Positions 48,689 through 61,028 are shown, counted from the first letter of the stretch. The stretch: DNA of 64,000 nt from Catenaria anguillulae PL171 (GCA_002102555.1 MCFL01000005.1:248001-312000); one strand, 5' to 3'. Made by a program: numbers and translations. The notes: generated from the sequence alone by a model not told the origin.

Positions 48689-51600
48689 ATGCCGCCAAAG
48701 GCCACTTGTCCCAATCAGCACATCATCTCCATCCTCCAGGTTTGTGCCGATCAAGTCCAACCTATTCCCTGCTGCCCTGCTGCCTGTTGTCGCTGACCCT
48801 GTTGTCGCTCCCGTATTGACTTCTCACCAGAAACGGGTGGACGAACTCCGTAAGGAAAAACCAGACTCGTTCCAAATTCCCGGCCTTCTCAAGGCGATCA
48901 AGAATGTTCGGGCCCACCCGCAATGGCTTGCCAACGGCGCTGAAGCGCAAAAGGCAATTACCGGCATCGGCCCTGCCGTCGCAAAGATGATTGATGAAGG
49001 CATCGCCCAACTTCCTGCTCCTCCTCGGCCAGTCGTCACCGAGGGTATGTGTACAAGTTGTGAGTATCTGTTCTCGTAGGGCGTGACTGACCGCCGCTTA
49101 ATGATTGTTTCCCTGTGCGCGTATAGCACTTGGCGTATCCCTTGTGACGAGTCGCGAAGTGCGGCCGTTTTTTGACACAGAAGACGAGCAAAATGACTTC
49201 TATGATCTCCTCGCCGACACCGTCACCCCTCGCCGATCTCGCGGAGGCATTGACATGCCGTCGCTGACCAGCCGAACCCCCGCTGATACCCCAAGGGCTG
49301 ATTTTCAAACCCCATCTCAATTCGGCATTGGTGTGCTGCCACCCCAGACACCACTTGTGGGAGTCCACACGTCTCGATCGCAACAAACCACATCGACTCA
49401 ACCCCAGCAACGCCAGCAGCAGCCAATACTCACCCCGCAACCTCCAACGACCGAGACCCCGTCATCAAGTGCCGCCGCAGGAGCCGCCCCCTCTGCATCC
49501 TCAGCCTCATTGTCAGGCAACCCTTCCGTTCCAAAGCGCATGCGCACAATCGATGTCGCACCCACGTTTGGCACACCCAACTATGCCATTCTGGTTTCGC
49601 TTCTCGCTGCAAAACATGCCACGCCACCCGTTACCCTGATTTCCGCAGAAGAGCTCATTCCCCGAACGGAACCAAAACTCACGCCAGTTCTGTTTGAGTC
49701 GACCATGTCGGACCTACTCGAACGTGGAATGGTCGACGTGACCTCACGCAAAAAGCAATATTGTTTAACCGACGAAGGTCACAAACTTGCCACGGACGCC
49801 TACAACCTCGCTCGGCGTTTGCGCAAAGAACAGCGAATCATTTCTGGAGTATCCGCAATTTCAACGCCCATGCCATCTCCAACCGTTGGACCACTTGGAA
49901 ACTCGCTTGCTGGGTCGTCTCGAGCCGCTGGAGGCGCATCTGTGACGAATCGGTCTGTTTCTTCAAATTCCACCGCCTCCTCCCGCACATCCGCATCCCA
50001 CTCGCTTGGCCCATCTCCCGAGTTACTGGAACTGCGAGATGACTTGGATGACGCACTGCTGTACCCTGGCCGAGTTGTTGTCACGTCAAATACCCAGCGG
50101 TCGCGAACGACTCATCGTGCCTCCTCATCCGCTGTCTTGTCCGGACCTGTGGACGAAACATCCGTCATCATTTTGGATAGTGATGACGATCCCCCGACAA
50201 ATCCGCGCGCCTTCGACCTGCTGCAACGCGCAGGGTAACCGATGCTCCGTTCATTGATTCCCTTGGTAATGCGGGCGATTGGCGCGACTCGACATTTTTA
50301 TCGGAACAGCTAGATACTTCGGCATCCAATGGCAGCGGCCGTGCAAAGAAAGCGCCATCGTCGTCAGCTTCCTCTTCACGCAACCCGTCACCGCCACCGA
50401 TGACCAACCGAGGTGCCACGGCACTTTCTACCCTCGATCGCCGTGCCGCAAGCGACCAGCAACCATCACACTGGACTGCTGCTTCACGATCTGTCACACC
50501 GCCAGCACCGAGCTTGCGCACTGTATTCTCCCTCGCATCACCATCACCAGAGCACAATCCGTTGCCCAGTGCCCGCCCACCCGCGTCGACCGCAAGTTCA
50601 TCATCGTCGCGCAACTTGCCTTTACCACCCCAACCAACGCGCACCGTCTCCAGCAGTTCGGCGTCATCCAATCCATCATCGTCCATTCCCCGATCCTCGT
50701 CTTCAACTGCATCCTCGTCATCCTCATCGCTGCCCCGCGTGCCGTCAACAACACCTGCTCCAAGCACATTTGCCGCCGCCGCCACAACCGCGGCCAACGA
50801 GGAAGCCATTCCCGACGCACCTGGCTGGGGACCGACCCCCATTGTTACCCTTCCGCCCGAATCGTACGATATCGTCATTCTCCTAGACAATCGCGAGCAA
50901 TCCCGGCAAGACCGCGAATTCTTCCAGCGCCACCTTCAAAACCAAGGCGTCTTTGTCGACACGGTTACTCTGCCCGTCGGCGACATGGCTTGGGCCGCGC
51001 GCCCAAGGGAAGGCGTTGATGGCCCGCTCGGCACACTGCAGCGCGGCCTCGGCCCTCAAACGTATGTGCTGCTCGACTACATTGCCGAACGCAAGCGCAT
51101 CGACGACTTGCGCACGTCGATTCACGACAACCGCTGGATAGAGCAAAAGTGGCGGTTGGAAGGGTCCGCATTGACAAACTTGCATTACATTGTGGAAGAG
51201 GCAGCTGCCGTGATGCAGCGCGTCACGAGCGACCCGGCGACCGTCAAGGCCATCATGACGGCGAAAGTGCAGACGATTGCATGGTCTGGGTTCAATTTGC
51301 ATGTGACACGGTCGGATCAGGAGACAGCGGAATTGTTGGCACAGATCACAATGATGATTGCACGGCTGTGGAAGCCGCATCCGTTGCATGTCGTCATGTC
51401 GGAGCATGTCAAGTCGAGGGCGGATTGGACAGCGTTTCGCAAGTACGTTACATTTTGTTTATACATTGGGCGGGTTTCTGTTGAGCTCACCCGCGCTTGT
51501 TGTGATAACGTACAGGTTTGGCGTGGTGGATTCAATGTCCAAGCAACTCGTGCCCATGACCCGTCCTCAGCTTCAGTCCATTTGGCACCATCAAGGAGCT

Positions 51601-52048
51601 CTCAATCGTTGCCTGATGAGCCCACACATTTTGCTCTCGCGCTTGTCGGACTTTTCTGGCAAGTCGAGTCAAGTCCAGCTTCGTGATTTCTTTACGCGGA
51701 TGCTCATGACCATCCAAGGCGTGTCTGCTGAAAAGGCTCGGTTTTTGGTCAAGTACTTTCCGACTCCTTATAGGTACGTTTTTTGTCACGGTTCTCGTTG
51801 TCCAAACGGATTTTTTTTTTTCGGCGATGGCTCACGGGCTGCCCCAATTGATCTGCAGTTTGCATGAGGCGTACCAGAAGGTCCCGGAAGCTGACCGACC
51901 TCTCTTTCTCGCGCGATTCTTTGACGACTTGGAGGCACAGCAAGGAATGCTCGGTCGCAAAAAGATCAAGGAGGCTTTGAGTAGACGGATTGCTGAGGTT
52001 TTTACGTCGTCGCAGTACTCGGATGCTCAGGTTGGCACCGACGATTGA
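48689..52048 (+). CDS. MUS81: MUS81 structure-specific endonuclease
   Basis: Catalytic subunit of MUS81-EME1, which cuts branched DNA at stalled forks and in recombination. Start MPPKATCPNQHIISILQ at 48689; introns 48740-48830, 49045-49126, about 51442-51516, and about 51773-51857; stop 52046-52048. Seen: N-terminal helix-hairpin-helix with ALKAI-type helices and ITGIGPAVAKMIDEGI; a long Pro/Ser/Gln-rich linker; a winged helix (ESTMSDLLERGMVDVTSRKK, about 49700-49760); a second Ser-rich linker; the ERCC4 nuclease with ILLDNREQSRQ, LPVGDMAWAARP and the active-site ERKxxxD in DYIAERKRIDDL; and the terminal HhH region with IQGVSAEKARFLVKYFPTPY. One base is missing near 50240, in the second linker. 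At about 1000 aa it is much longer than typical MUS81 (550-700) because of the linkers. Confidence 0.92.
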
Positions 52049-52165
52049 GGAAACTGTTCATCGAAGCCCAGGCGAAACGCGATGTGACGGTGACAGTGAC
52101 TCTTTTGCAAGAATACAGACATGTATATTTCTTTTCGACTACGGGAAGGCTGTGCATTGCCGTGG

Positions 52166-54553
52166 TCATTGACCGCCAGCTCCCTCGTCCTCATCACCCT
52201 CGATAATGTCGGGAACGATAATGGTTGGGACGGCAAGTGGTGGAGGTGGTGAACTGGCAGGGGGAGCGGCACCGGGCTGTGGATGCTGGTCTATTCCCTT
52301 ATTCAGTCCTTCTCCACTGGAAAAGTCTCTGACTCCAGCGACACTGACCTCGCCATTGGCCGGTGTGTCGCGTGATCCGATTTCATCGTCTTCAATGGTT
52401 CGCCCTGCTGGAAACTCGTCCTGGTCGACCCAATCGGCCTCGTCTCCATCTTCTCGGCCAAACACATCATCACTATCCCGTACGCCGCCACTCATGCTCC
52501 CGTCGCTCGAGTCTCGGGAGCCACCAAGCAACTCGCGCTTCATTTGGGCTTCAGTTGCCGCAGTCCGCCCTGCGCCCGTCCTCTCCTTCTCGTCGTCCTT
52601 GATGAGGCCGTTCATGCGTGCAAACAGCACGCGCAGGACGCGTTCCTTGTCGGTCCAGCTCAAGTCAGACACCTTGACTTGCTGCCCATCGGCCATTGGC
52701 TCGGCTGTTGCGCTTGGCGGCGATGCAGATGCAGATGCGGACTGTGGTCGGCCGTCGTTGGCAAACGCTACGGAGGCGCGCGAGGCTGGGCGGGGACCAT
52801 TTTGGCGTTTGAGTCCTCCACCGCCGTTTGGGCGGTTGCCGTCAAGTGCCTGGCGCGCAAGTTGGGTGTAGTGGTCAATGCGCTGCTTGCGCTCATTGGC
52901 GCGCTCGGCAGCAATTTGGCGGCGGACGTGGTCCAGTGCGTCCATGAAGAACTTTTCCACGTCTGTGCGTTGGTCAACCAAATGGAGCGCAAGTCGCTGA
53001 GGAACGGATATGAAAGGTCAGTCACTGTCGTGAAGTATTGAGAATAGTGTGAACAACCATCCGACATACCTTGATGTGCCTCATTTCCTGTGCCTTGCGA
53101 TCCAAGTTCAACTTGAGCTGGGCTGCAATCCGCTTGATGTCGTCCAGCTCTTGGTGTGCCTTCTTGCGCAAAATCTCACGCTCCACCTCAAACTCGCGGA
53201 CCACATGGCTTAGCGTCTGCTCCAGCGTCACAACTTTGGACTCGAGGTCGCGAATCAATTGGTTCTGATTCTTGGCCGAAATGATCTTGTCCCTGACAAT
53301 CAAGTCATTCATCTCCTTCTCCTGAACTAGCTGCATGTTGTGCGCCGAAAGTCTCGAGTTCTGTTTGGTCAGCTCCTCGGTTGCCGACATGTGCGATTTG
53401 AGGGCCTCGACCAGGCGGACGTTTTCTCTGTACATGTCCTTTGTCGTCTCGTCCAGAGCCGCAACCGCCTCCTGATGTGCTTTGGCCGCGAGCTCGGAAA
53501 TGCGCCGATTGGTTTCCTTTTGCATGCGCACCTTCTCCTCAAAAAACTTGCGCTCCATGCGCACCATGGACTCCTTGAACCGCCGCTCCATTTCCGTCAT
53601 TTGGGTCTTTTGCGACTCGATTTCTTTCATGAGCTCGGCCCGCTTCTTTTTGAAGTCTTTGACGGCGGCAACCTCTTGTTCCATTAGGCGGATCGAGGAT
53701 TCCTTGTCGAGAATGATGCCGCCGAGCTCTAAACATTCATTCAAAGCAGACAATGTGAGTTTCTGAAGTCATTGGCAGAGGCAAAGAGATACCAAGTACC
53801 TTCGATTTTACGTGCGTAGCTGTTGTGAATCTCTTGCTTGTCATGCTCGGTTTGTGCATGGTTGGCATCAATAGTGCTCCGAAGGGCAATGATTTCTCGG
53901 TCCTTTCGATCCATTTGGTCGCGAAGGGCACCCATGACTTCAATCTAGAAGCGTCTCCAGGGTGTCGTGAATACCATCCACGTATTGGGAAATGGGTCGA
54001 GAGGTAAACAGTACGCACGGCATCCTTTTCTTGTTCCTGGCACTGCTGTTGAAGCTCGGCATTGGCTTGAATCCTACGGCGCCATGACAAGCGTTAGCGT
54101 GTCTCAGCAAAACGGAACGAGGTGTGCGACTGCAACGTACAGATTGCTCAATCGTTCCTTGTACATTGCCAACGCCTTGGACGTTGAGTCCAGCCTACAC
54201 AATCGCACCCTTACATCAACCCATCCGTCATCGGCTTCCACCGTAAATGAGTGCGCAACATACGTCGTCTCCAAAGCCTTCTCCCCAACCGAAGTCATGA
54301 TTCCCAGCGCTGCCCTCGAACCCGACGCCATCATGCCACCTTTTGCGCCTTGTCCTTTACCCACATCGCCCAATGGTCGCATCGGAAGCGGCGACAAGAT
54401 GGATTTTCTTCTATTTCCTATACGCGCGCTTCCTGGCGCATCAGGAGCAGGTGCAGGTGCCGTCGCTCCTGGTGTGCTCGCCGGCGCCGGTGTTGTCGTA
54501 CCAGTGCCGCGCATTCCGTTTTGGGACCGTGTTGAAGAGGATTGGATGCTCAT
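52166..54553 (-). CDS. BBOF1-like basal-body/axoneme coiled-coil protein
   Basis: Coiled-coil protein of the type found in basal-body orientation factor 1 (BBOF1/CCDC176) and relatives. Start MSIQSSSTRSQNGMRG at 54553, several short introns, stop after EDEGAGGQ at 52166. Seen: Ala/Pro-rich N-terminus; a segment with ALAMYKERLSNL; exons with ELQQQCQEQEKDA and GALRDQMDRKDREII; the main coiled coil (53753-53075) with FFEEKVRMQKETNRRISEL, HQEAVAALDETTKDMY and LEQTLSHVVREFEVE, the most family-like part; then a charged helix and an acidic, Ser/Pro-rich tail (52981-52166). The match to the BBOF1 group rests on the FFEEK...L-DET---Y-EN pattern; CFAP157-type proteins are the main alternative. Convergent with MUS81, 117 bases apart. 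Confidence 0.65.
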
Positions 54554-54892
54554 GATCTAGGTTGTGACAACCAGGATTGTCCGCCGTCCACTAGAAGCGA
54601 GCACTTTTGATGACCGGGTTTTGTATTCATGTATTACGGAGGTGCATTGCCATGAGTAGTACAGGCATGGCTTTTTCCTTTGGGGAACTGAATTCATAAG
54701 AAACGTCAGAAAACATGCAAAACGCGTTCAGTTGCCAGTGGTGTTGCGAACAAGAACGGCCAGACAGACGCTGCTTGGGCTCCATGGGTAGATGGCGAGT
54801 CTGTCGGCTGACGGTATTGAATAATGCGGGAGGACCGAATCAAGAGAGTTAGGCATGTACATAATCCAGTGCAGCAGGTTACCTGGTCAACC
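54554..54892. other. Intergenic between SEC3 3' end and BBOF1-like promoter
   Basis: 339 bases between two minus-strand genes. No supported coding sequence or motif. Confidence 0.5.
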
Positions 54893-57800
54893 CTAATCCA
54901 ACGAGGCACACGCATTCCTCACGTCTGCAAACGTAAACTCCACATCCACCTCACCACGGTACACATCGCCCAACACCCTCACGGCCCGTTCATGAACCCT
55001 TTCCAACTCCCTCCTGGCAATCGCCCATACCTGCTCCATGACGCTCGCATCCGTTAAACTCTTGTAAACTTTCTTGTGCACGTACTCGCACGCCTTTGCC
55101 ATTTCCTTTGCAGGCAAGCTCGCGACAATCTTCTTTGCAATGGCCTTGGCGTACGCCTGGTGGAACGCCACCTCTTCGGGGGTTTGTGAAACGAGCAAGG
55201 TTTCGAGCCCGACGATAAAGTCCATGAACTTGCCCAGGGCCTTGTGCAGCAGGTGCGCAACGTAGTCGTCCGCGTGCTTGGTGCTGAGCGTGTACAGCCG
55301 GTCCATGTGGTCGGCGAGCACCGGAATGGTGGATGCGGGTCCGCTGCGGAGTTCGCACGACAAGTAGAGCGAGTTTTCTATGACCATTTGAGTGATTAGA
55401 GGTGACCACATGGTGAAAAAAAAAATCTGTATCGTAAGCGTACCGAGGATGAGCACCTCGTCGTCGACAACGGGAATCGACTCGATGGAATGCACAACAA
55501 GTTTGAGCACCGTCTCCAAGGCCGTCTCGAGCAAGGATCGAACGGGGTCCAGGGGTGAATCAACCGCATCAATCATGTGCTCGACAAACCGCGGGCATGT
55601 CCGGACAAAGGACAAGATGCCCGTCTTGCGCTTGGCCAACTTGCTCTCCTGAATGGCCTTGAGTTGTTGATCCTGTGTCGGATAAAATAACGAGCAAATA
55701 ATGAGAAACCCGCAGAAAGAAAGTATGGCGTGTCGATGAATGCCGTACCAAGACTTTTGCCCATGCCGCCCTCAATTTTGTTTGCATGCCGGCCAGCACG
55801 CTAAACAAAAACATCTGAACGACATCGGCACCGCCCTCTGCTCCACCTCCCCGAACAGTTGCCTTGACGTGAGCGATCTGCTTCTCGACACAATTCAACA
55901 TGACGAGCGCACTCCCGCCGTCTTTTGCCAGTCCAGCATCCGCCAACCCGCTGAGCTCCCTTGCCAGGCCGTCAAACACAGCACCCACCACGTCCTTGAC
56001 AAGCTCGACAGCCTGCGGCGCAACAGGATACTGTGGCAACGCGTCGCGCCACCTGCGCGGATTGGGCTTTGGTGATCTGGCTTCAAATGAAGGTGGCGAC
56101 GGGTACAAGTGAAAGAAGCCAACGATAAAGTTTTGTTCGCGCAGGACCGCCGCCACAATGTTGGACACGGCGGTTGTGAATGCGACGCCGAAATCGGACC
56201 TGCTGCCAATCCCAGCCTGTGGCGCACCCTCGTACCCGGCATTCACGAGGTCGGTCGATGACGTCTCTGAGCCGCCGACCCGCCGGCCAAGCGATCCGCC
56301 GCGCGTCCCGGCCATGGCAGCAGCTGCTGCGGCCGCCGCCTCCTTCTTTTCCTTTTCCCTACGCCCGCCCAGCACACTCAACCCAGCCTTGGATCCGGCC
56401 TTGGACAATCCGGCACTGACGGATCCGGCGACTTGTGCGGCCATGCTCGTGGGTGCCGTGAAGAGGTACTCTGCAGCCACGCCCACAACGTCACCCTCGG
56501 CCGACACGGAGCCTGCGGCTCCCGCAGTATCCTTGTCTTTGGCCTTTCCCTCCTTTTCTTTCCCTCCACCTCCCACAAGCAACCGCACGGCCTCCACCAC
56601 TTCCTTGACATCGCTCCTAACGACGGGCCCAACATGCTGGACATATCCCGCAACTACCTCCTGATACGCCCTGACCTCTGCCTGCTTGAGCCACAAAACG
56701 AGCCCGCGAAACGGCGCCACGGCGAGCTCGCGATCCGCAGGATCGCCCACCTTTAACTGCGCACGACACCGCGCGGGCCTTCCCCTGTCCCCACGCATCA
56801 CCTCACACTCTTGCGCCAACACACCCAAGATGTGCGCACCGAGACGCGCGGCAAACGTCGCCGACAGGTCACGCAGCCGGTCGGATTGTTCGCGCACAAC
56901 GGCCATGTGCTTGAGATCCGGGTCGAGCTGTGTGTGTTGTGCGGCCAAAAGGGATTGCGCGGCGTGCTCGACGGCAGCCACGGTGGTTTGGTCGAGCGGC
57001 TCGTGCCGCAAAATGTGCTCGAGTTGCGGCGGGACCGCGAGCGACGACAAAAAGTCGGTGAGTGTGGATTTGAGCCGCGATTGGTTGCGCTGTTGCGTTT
57101 GCGACCGGCGGTTTTGGTCTTGGATGTAGTGGACTTGGGGCGCGATTTCAGCAAGGGTCGAGGCGTACGACGAGATCCATGAAGACATGAGGTCGAGCTT
57201 TTGGATGGCTTTGTCGATTTGGCCCAAGATGAGTTGGGTGCGTTGCGTGGATTCAATCAGGGCGTGGATGTTTTCGGATTCGAGCCGGGTCAGGTCCGAC
57301 GTGAGTTTCTTTTCGACGGCGCGGCGCCCGTGTTGGATTTCCAGTTGAGGTCCTTGAGCAGGTCGTCAATGTTGACGAGTTCTGTGCCTTGGCCCATGAA
57401 CCCTTATTGATTTTTGATGCATGGAGGATGCGCGGGGGAGTTAGATCAAATCACAGTGTCGAAAAGAATGCGTATTTAGCAAATGGACAACGGACAGTCG
57501 CCATCGACATCGCGCTTCTCTTTGCGGGCGAGCCGTCGGGTAGGGTCGCGTCGTCGCCCGCTTCGCCACCGGGCAGGTTGTTGAGGTCGTCAAAGAGGTC
57601 ATCTGTGTCGAAATACAAGTGCACATGCGTTGTGAGTGACTTGAACGTGAGAGCGGCGGCAAGGTAAAGGACAAGATCACAGAGCGATATGTGTGTGATA
57701 ACCGAGAAGATAGGATACAGTTTGAAGCCTTCATGAGGCCGGCATCAACATTGACGAGCCTGGGGGGCTTCTTCTTTGCGAGCTTGAGCAGCGTGGTGAC

Positions 57801-58139
57801 AAACTCGTCCTTTGCATGGGGCTCGTTGGTGGTCCACTGGTGCGGCTTGCTAAACACGGTGACAAACGAGGTGCGGTCGAGGACTTCGACGACTTGCAGG
57901 TCGGCCAGGGCCCACGTCTTGGAGACGTTGTAGGCGCCGTTGGCGTATTTGACCTTGGCCAGCTTGTTCTTGCCGTTGCGCTTGGCCGTGAGGCACAGGT
58001 AGCGGGGCGGCTGGTCGTGGTCGTGGTCGGGCGAGGTGTCAGCCGGGTGCACGTTGGGGACGAGAAGCATGACGGCCAGCAGCGACTCGCCGGCGGGGGC
58101 AAAGAGGCCGTTGAGGTGTTGCTTGACGGCGAGCGACAT
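54893..58139 (-). CDS. SEC3: Exocyst subunit SEC3/EXOC1
   Basis: Exocyst landmark subunit that tethers secretory vesicles to phosphoinositide- and Rho-marked plasma membrane. Start MSLAVKQHLNGLF at 58139. Seen: an N-terminal PH-like, PIP2-binding domain (58139-57735) with LQVVEVLDRTSFVTVF; a short acidic exon; MGQGTELVNIDDLLKDLNW (from about 57395) and the coiled coil with RLESENIHALIESTQRT, the Sec3 N-terminal helix; a long helical core; a non-conserved insert with GGGGKEKEGKAKDKD and an Ala8 run (about 56590-56300); and the C-terminal rod with LGKFMDFIVGLETLL and TPEEVAFHQAYAKAIAKK, which matches EXOC1 (LGKLLDFFEGVETLL, PPEEVSFHLAYSKQALKK). Introns lie near 57735-57635, 55760-55670 and 55440-55345. 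A base is missing near 57330. Divergent from ZNF511 by about 235 bases. Confidence 0.9.
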
Positions 58140-58373
58140 GATCGATTGCAGGATTAATATTAATATGACGATGAAGATTGCGTGGACCCCGAGCTAAACA
58201 CATAAGTAGAGCGCAGCCACGGCATTGTGTATAGTCGCTGATGGACGGTGTTTCGGTACCGTGATCTCGTTAAGATCGGTGGGTCGATATCTCAGAAAGT
58301 GGTAATAGTAAGAATGAATGGATGCAGTTCCCTATCGATGGAATGGAACCGCTCATTCTCTCGACTCGACGCA

Positions 58374-59279
58374 ATGCCCCGCCCTGCCTTGCGATACACC
58401 CCACCACCTCCCAGGGCACCTGTACCTGCTCCTGTGGCGACCATCACACCAACTCCTCGTCCCATCATCACGACAATCATGACGACCCGTCTCTGCACCA
58501 TACACCTTCACAGCAGCAGCTTGCATCTTCGCACCGCCGTCCACCACGCCGCCGACGCGACGACTTGAGCGACGACGATGACGGCGATAAAGCCGCCGAC
58601 ACGCCATTCACATCCGCAAATGGATCCGCACAGGTTCCACGGCCACCACAGACAATCCAGCTGATGTTGCTTCAATGCATCTTTACCTGCTTCTGCTGGT
58701 GACACACTGGATACCGCCAACGCCAACCACCAAACCGACGCACCGGACGTTGACATGCCTGACTCGGACGCTCCGACATCCCAACCAACCTACTTGTGCT
58801 CTGCACCAAACTGTCCACTGCCTCCCACCACCTCTTTCCGCTCGCTCTCTGCCGTTGAAGCCCACATCCGCAAGCACCACCACCACATTTGTCGCTCAGC
58901 ACGTGCTCCACTCGCGCGCTCGCTGCAATGCCGTGTTCCCGTCCAATCACTTGCTCGACATTCATCTGCACGAGGCACATTCGCCGCTGTTTTGGGCGCA
59001 GGTCGCTAGGGGCGATTCAGGCTTGTTTGCGTGTTTCTCTGCGGGGTGTCCCATCAAGGTCGATGGCCCACGTGAGAGGAGGACCATATGATCAAGGTGC
59101 ACAGGTGGGCGGTGGATAGGTATGAGCATGTGCAGCGCCAGGTGGCAAGGGGATCAAGCAAGTATTTGCGGCAAGGGGGAGGACGAGGCGAGGATATCGC
59201 GGTAGACCAACAAGACATGCAAGTCGATCAGGTCATTGGTGCGTTCATGGACATGGATACAGGGGAGCCGGGCTTGTAG
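58374..59279 (+). CDS. ZNF511: ZNF511-like C2H2 zinc-finger protein
   Basis: Small protein with three C2H2 fingers; the animal homologue ZNF511 is poorly characterised. Start MPRPALRYTPPPPRAPVP at 58374 (the choice is uncertain because of an early frame change). Seen: Pro/His-rich N-terminus with RRRRDDLSDDDDGDKAAD; finger 1 YLCSAPNC...VEAHIRKHHHH; finger 2 CNAVFPSNHLLDIHLHEAH, the family hallmark (ZNF511: AFPSGHLLDAHILEWH); then FACFSAGCPIKVD with a third-finger end DHMIKVHRW; and a C-terminus MDMDTGEPGL. Frame changes near 58500, 58690, 58900 and 59084; the last fits GGGACC read as GGACC. About 300 aa. Confidence 0.75.
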
Positions 59280-59451
59280 GTATGGATTCCAATGTCCGCT
59301 TATCTGAATGCAATCCAACTCCGACTTTGCTGGGTTACCTTGCTCCTCCGCTTTGTGCATGCCATCAACGTGAAAAACATATCGCAGATGTTTATGCATT
59401 ACAGCTCAATAAAAACTCGAGGAGGTTTCGCGGAAGCTTTGTCACGCCCTC

Positions 59452-59460
59452 AAAACAAAA
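59452..59460 (-). terminator. Pol III terminator of tRNA-Ser
   Basis: On the minus strand two T4 runs separated by one G follow the tRNA 3' end directly, the usual RNA polymerase III stop signal. Confidence 0.8.
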
Positions 59461-59543
59461 CGACAGGAGCAGGGTTTGAACCTGCGCGTGCAGAGCACAT
59501 TGGATTTCAAGTCCAACGCCTTAGACCACTCGGCCATCCTGCC
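59461..59543 (-). tRNA. tRNA-Ser: tRNA-Ser(UGA), no intron
   Basis: 83-nt type II tRNA. Acceptor GGCAGGA pairs with TCCTGTC (one G-T pair), discriminator G; box A TGGCCGAGTGG; anticodon arm TTGGA-CTTGAAA-TCCAA with anticodon TGA; a long variable arm with stem GTGC/GCAC; T arm GCAGG-TTCAAAC-CCTGC, box B GGTTCAAACCC. The long variable arm and the anticodon both say serine. No CCA is encoded, as normal in eukaryotes. Confidence 0.96.
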
Positions 59544-59579
59544 TTATCGGTGTGGCGTCGGTGTGATGATCCTGGAAAT

Positions 59580-60332
59580 CCACAAAGGTGGGAACGGGCG
59601 CAACTGTCACACACGTCTTGCAAGCATTGCCTTTCGCTCGCGAGCGATTCCTCGTAGGCGTGTTGCCAGCTCGGCGGTGGTGGCCGCACAAATTCCCAAG
59701 CCCAAACTGCCCGTCGTGCGGCGCCACCGATGACAGCTCACACTGGCTCGTGTGCCCCGCAACGCTGCCTGCCCGTGCTCACGGGCGCCATGACACTCGA
59801 GCAGTTCCAGGTTGTGTACCCACTGCCCAAGCAAACCAAGGACAAGCGCCGCCTCGCTGGTGGTATCGCCGCCCTCCTCGGCCACGCTCTACATGCCAAG
59901 GTGTGGACCGACCACTGCCAACGCCTTGTCGACCTCACGCCGTGCTCCGAACCCAAGCCGCGCCGCCCGCACGCCACGACCAACAGGCGTCTCAACACCG
60001 GCTTCTGCTCACTCTGCCGCCTATCTCTGCTCGCGCACGAGGATGGTGAGTGCCCAATGATAAGCGGCGCGTCCAAGCGCTGTGATGCTACCGAAACGTT
60101 ACCCATCATGACACGGCGTTTGTCTGCTAGATCCATGGCCGACGAGGAGAGCGCGCTTGACGACCTCTGCTCGGTCCACGGCTCTGCGCGCGGGGTAAAG
60201 CGGTCACGGTCGAGTGTTTCAAGCGATAGTAGCGGCAGCAGCAATCCAAGCGACTCGGACTCGAGCAGCTACATACATAGCAACAACGGCACAGGCCGCG
60301 ACCGGGAGGCGACAAGGATGAAGAAGAGATGA
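59580..60332 (+). mobile_element. Degraded non-LTR (LINE-like) retroelement 3' fragment, tentative
   Basis: Just upstream of the tRNA gene, in opposite orientation, a + frame reads LPFARERFLVGVLPARRWW and then CPSCGATDDSSHWLVCP, the zinc-knuckle-like CxxC...H....C motif found at the C-terminus of many LINE reverse transcriptases. Downstream, another frame reads QTKDKRRLAGGIAALLGHAL and a Cys pair FCSLCRLSLLAHEDGECPM, then a Ser-rich, basic end. No reverse-transcriptase core, poly-A tail or target-site duplication was identified, so this is at most a 3' remnant. A host zinc-binding protein is the alternative. Confidence 0.4.
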
Positions 60333-61002
60333 AAAAGACATCCGATGGATGTAACATGCTTTCATGATTCAGTAACAGGCACATATTTCCTGTGTCCACC
60401 GATCGACTTTGGTACACGTCCCGCTGCTGACAAGCGCGTCGCTGGGACCTGGTGCTGGTGAGCTTGTGGACGTGAACCAAGTTGAACTGAACCAAACCCA
60501 CGATTTTGCCGAGGCAAGTCTACAATGTACATGAATGGAAGGGGTGACGGACTCGGATGATTTGACTCATCAGCATGGCAGAAGTTCACTGTATGCATTT
60601 TAACTTTCTTGACAATACACGGGGACTTCGTAAACGAGAATCACAACAGTGATAAAAAAAGCGCAAGCAATGTGCAATCGAGAAGGTGGGATGACATGCC
60701 CAAACGATAAGGGAAAAGGACAATTGAGAGAAGAGATGACGACAACGCGGCAAACGCAAAGCTATGGGCATGGGTAACAAGTCGCTTCGGTGATCGGAGA
60801 AGGTGTAACGCGAATAAGGGCGAGGCGACAGACAGATGAACAGAGAAAGAAAAGGAGAAGCACGTGTGTGTATAAGTGTGGTTGAGAATAGAGAAGGTGA
60901 GCGGCAAACAGATTTGGGAAACAACATGGGACTATCAGAGCGGCAAGATGGAGTGTGATGGAGGCGATTAAGGGTATGGACAATGGGTTCAATGATGACG
61001 AC
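60333..61002. other. Intergenic downstream of SEL1-repeat gene
   Basis: About 670 bases, pyrimidine-rich on the minus strand. Open frames here are low-complexity (Ser/Pro/Leu/His-rich) and lack any domain; it is probably 3' UTR and spacer. Confidence 0.5.
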
Positions 61003-61020
61003 GGGGGGGGGGGGGGGGGG
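61003..61020 (+). repeat. G18 homopolymer (C18 on the transcribed side)
   Basis: Eighteen consecutive G, eight bases downstream of the stop codon of the SEL1-repeat gene, so C18 in its probable 3' UTR. The exact length in the genome is doubtful given the run-length errors elsewhere. Confidence 0.9.
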
Positions 61021-61028
61021 CAAGACCA

